From JAAFIP01 sp043777795 (lineage in GTDB: Bacteria > Pseudomonadota > Gammaproteobacteria > Burkholderiales > Burkholderiaceae_C), in the NCBI GenBank assembly GCA_043777795.1, contig JAYWHJ010000305.1:1-6753 (forward strand): 6,753 bases of DNA, in the 5' to 3' direction. Positions within the stretch are counted from its first letter, which is position 1; every line of letters starts with the position of its first letter. Below the pieces are notes generated by a model that did no database searches, was not told the origin of the DNA, and saw only the letters and a list, made by a program, of their open reading frames with translations. The position numbers and the translations under genes were made by a program. Positions 5,569 to 6,753 of this stretch are shown in pieces.

Positions 5569-5585
5569 GTTGTCTCCTAAAAATA

Positions 5586-6753
5586 TTAAATTAACTTCTC
5601 TACTTCACTCGAAACCGGTATTTTGCCCTCTGCGAGCATTTGCCTGCATTTGTCCAGTCTTTTCAGATCGTACAAATAGTTCACCATCAAGCCATACGAT
5701 TGCTTTAGGCCTTTGGTGCTGATATCGCCCGCCCAGTTCAGCCGCTCCACGCGGGCACCATTGCCTAGGTGAAAACGCGCCACCGCATCGACGGGTGCAC
5801 CGCCGTGCAGTTCGCGGCTTAGATAACGGGCCGCGCTGCGCAGCAGCATGTGGCGAATGGGCGATTTGGCATCCAGCGCAAGTGCCCCGTCCGCAGCAGC
5901 CAGGAAGTGCTGGGCTGCCGGAGGTTCAAAGCCCACCGCGCGGCCCAGCTCTGCGCGCTCTTTGTCGTCCATGGCATCGAGCATCTGTGTGGCATTTTTA
6001 GCCAGCCAGGAGCGAAAACCGGGAATGGGCGAGAGGGTAGCAAATGTCTTGAGTTGCGGAAATTCGGCCTTGAGGGTTTCCACCACATTCTTAATGAGTG
6101 AGTCACCGAAGCTCACGCCGCGCAAACCCACCTGGGTGTTGCTGATGGAATAAAAAATAGCGGTAGTCGCTTTTTGCAAATCGGCCGCTGCTGCGGATTC
6201 GTCCAACAACGGGGTAATACAGCCTGAAATTTCGTCCAGCAGCGCCACCTCTACAAAGATCAAAGGTTCGTCGGGCAGGCGCGGGTGAAAAAACCCATAG
6301 CAGCGGCGGTCGCTGTCCAGGCGGTTTTTCACGTCGGCCCAGCTTTTAATATCGTGCACCGCTTCGTATTGGATGAGTTTTTCAATTAACGATGCGGGCG
6401 AGTCCCAGCTGATGCGGCGCAGCTCTAAAAACCCGATGTCGAACCAGGTGGAGAACATGTACTCCATCTCCACATCCAGGGCATGCAGGCGTTTGTCAGA
6501 CTTGAGGAGCGGGAGCATCTGCGCACGCATGTCAACCAAAAATCGAATGCCTTCTGGAAACACACTGAAGCGCTGTAGCAGCCTGCGCCGAGGAGAGACC
6601 GTGGCCCGGCGCAGGCGCACTTCGGCCACCGCTTCTTCGGGTGTGCCTACCGCAGCGGTGTACTTTGCCTGCGCGGCACGCACCACGTCCGGGTTGGCCA
6701 TAAACTGCTCGCTCATCAGCAACCAACAGTCTCGCTGCTGCTCCAAGGTGGCA
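5586..6753 (-). CDS. matA: Malonyl-CoA decarboxylase (MatA/MCD family), 5' end outside window
   Basis: At least 388 residues are visible and the frame stays open to the window edge. Bacterial family members are about 450 residues, so some 60-80 N-terminal residues are missing. It decarboxylates malonyl-CoA to acetyl-CoA and CO2 in the cytoplasm. Numbering from the TTG at 6746, the helical N-terminal domain (1-110) is followed by the acetyltransferase-like catalytic domain. Conserved MCD motifs are HPRLPDEPLIF (154-164), FYSISNTQ (198-205), LSPIPGF (238-244) and ARFHLGNGA (323-331). The His in FHLGNGA and a Ser in FYSIS correspond to the catalytic dyad described for the family. The C-terminus (GLMVNYLYDL, then EKLI) is complete. 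It is the first gene seen in the malonate operon; the operon promoter and any regulator lie beyond 6753. The TTG at 6746 is not a credible start. Confidence 0.93.
   Translation of the reverse strand, partial: ATLEQQRDCWLLMSEQFMANPDVVRAAQAKYTAAVGTPEEAVAEVRLRRATVSPRRRLLQRFSVFPEGIRFLVDMRAQMLPLLKSDKRLHALDVEMEYMFSTWFDIGFLELRRISWDSPASLIEKLIQYEAVHDIKSWADVKNRLDSDRRCYGFFHPRLPDEPLIFVEVALLDEISGCITPLLDESAAAADLQKATTAIFYSISNTQVGLRGVSFGDSLIKNVVETLKAEFPQLKTFATLSPIPGFRSWLAKNATQMLDAMDDKERAELGRAVGFEPPAAQHFLAAADGALALDAKSPIRHMLLRSAARYLSRELHGGAPVDAVARFHLGNGARVERLNWAGDISTKGLKQSYGLMVNYLYDLKRLDKCRQMLAEGKIPVSSEVEKLI

Overview
The window looks like chromosomal DNA of a betaproteobacterium in the Burkholderiales, most likely Comamonadaceae (Rhodoferax, Polaromonas or Acidovorax relatives). 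The basis is moderate-to-high GC, the protein style of every gene, a Bug-type solute-binding protein, and an AT-rich dispersed repeat of a kind I associate with that family. This is inference from reading; no search was run. I saw no rRNA, tRNA, CRISPR array, transposase or phage gene.

Left part (1-2134), small stand-alone genes. Two UspA-type universal stress proteins lie in tandem on the + strand (61-501 and 579-1019). The gap between them holds a near-perfect FNR/ANR-type site placed about 40 bp before a plausible start of transcription, so the second gene is probably induced when oxygen is low. A class I SAM-dependent methyltransferase (minus strand, ending at 1032) converges on the second usp gene. 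It diverges from a small multidrug resistance (SMR/EmrE-type) transporter on the + strand ending at 2075. The SMR gene has no ATG or GTG near its expected start.

Right part (2135-6753), a minus-strand malonate-utilisation operon read right to left. Its order is malonyl-CoA decarboxylase (MatA-type, 5' end outside the window), a secreted Bug/TctC-type binding protein with a Tat-like signal, a crotonase-superfamily protein, and malonyl-CoA synthetase (MatB-type). Spacings are 17 bp, an overlap, and 28 bp, so the four genes are almost certainly co-transcribed. In the simple model the binding protein captures malonate (inferred), MatB activates it with ATP and CoA, and MatA decarboxylates malonyl-CoA to acetyl-CoA. 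No membrane permease is present here; the classical MatC carrier position is taken by the binding protein. The role of the crotonase is unclear, and it lacks one of the two glutamates of true enoyl-CoA hydratases.

The most unusual structure is inside the crotonase gene. It carries two copies of an AT-rich repeat of about 40-50 bp in opposite orientation (31 of 35 core positions identical), both kept in frame and translated in different frames. Next to one copy are an 18-bp perfect palindrome and a three-unit 15-bp repeat. This looks like small mobile repeats tolerated as extra peptide segments within a protein, comparable in concept to the Rickettsia palindromic elements.
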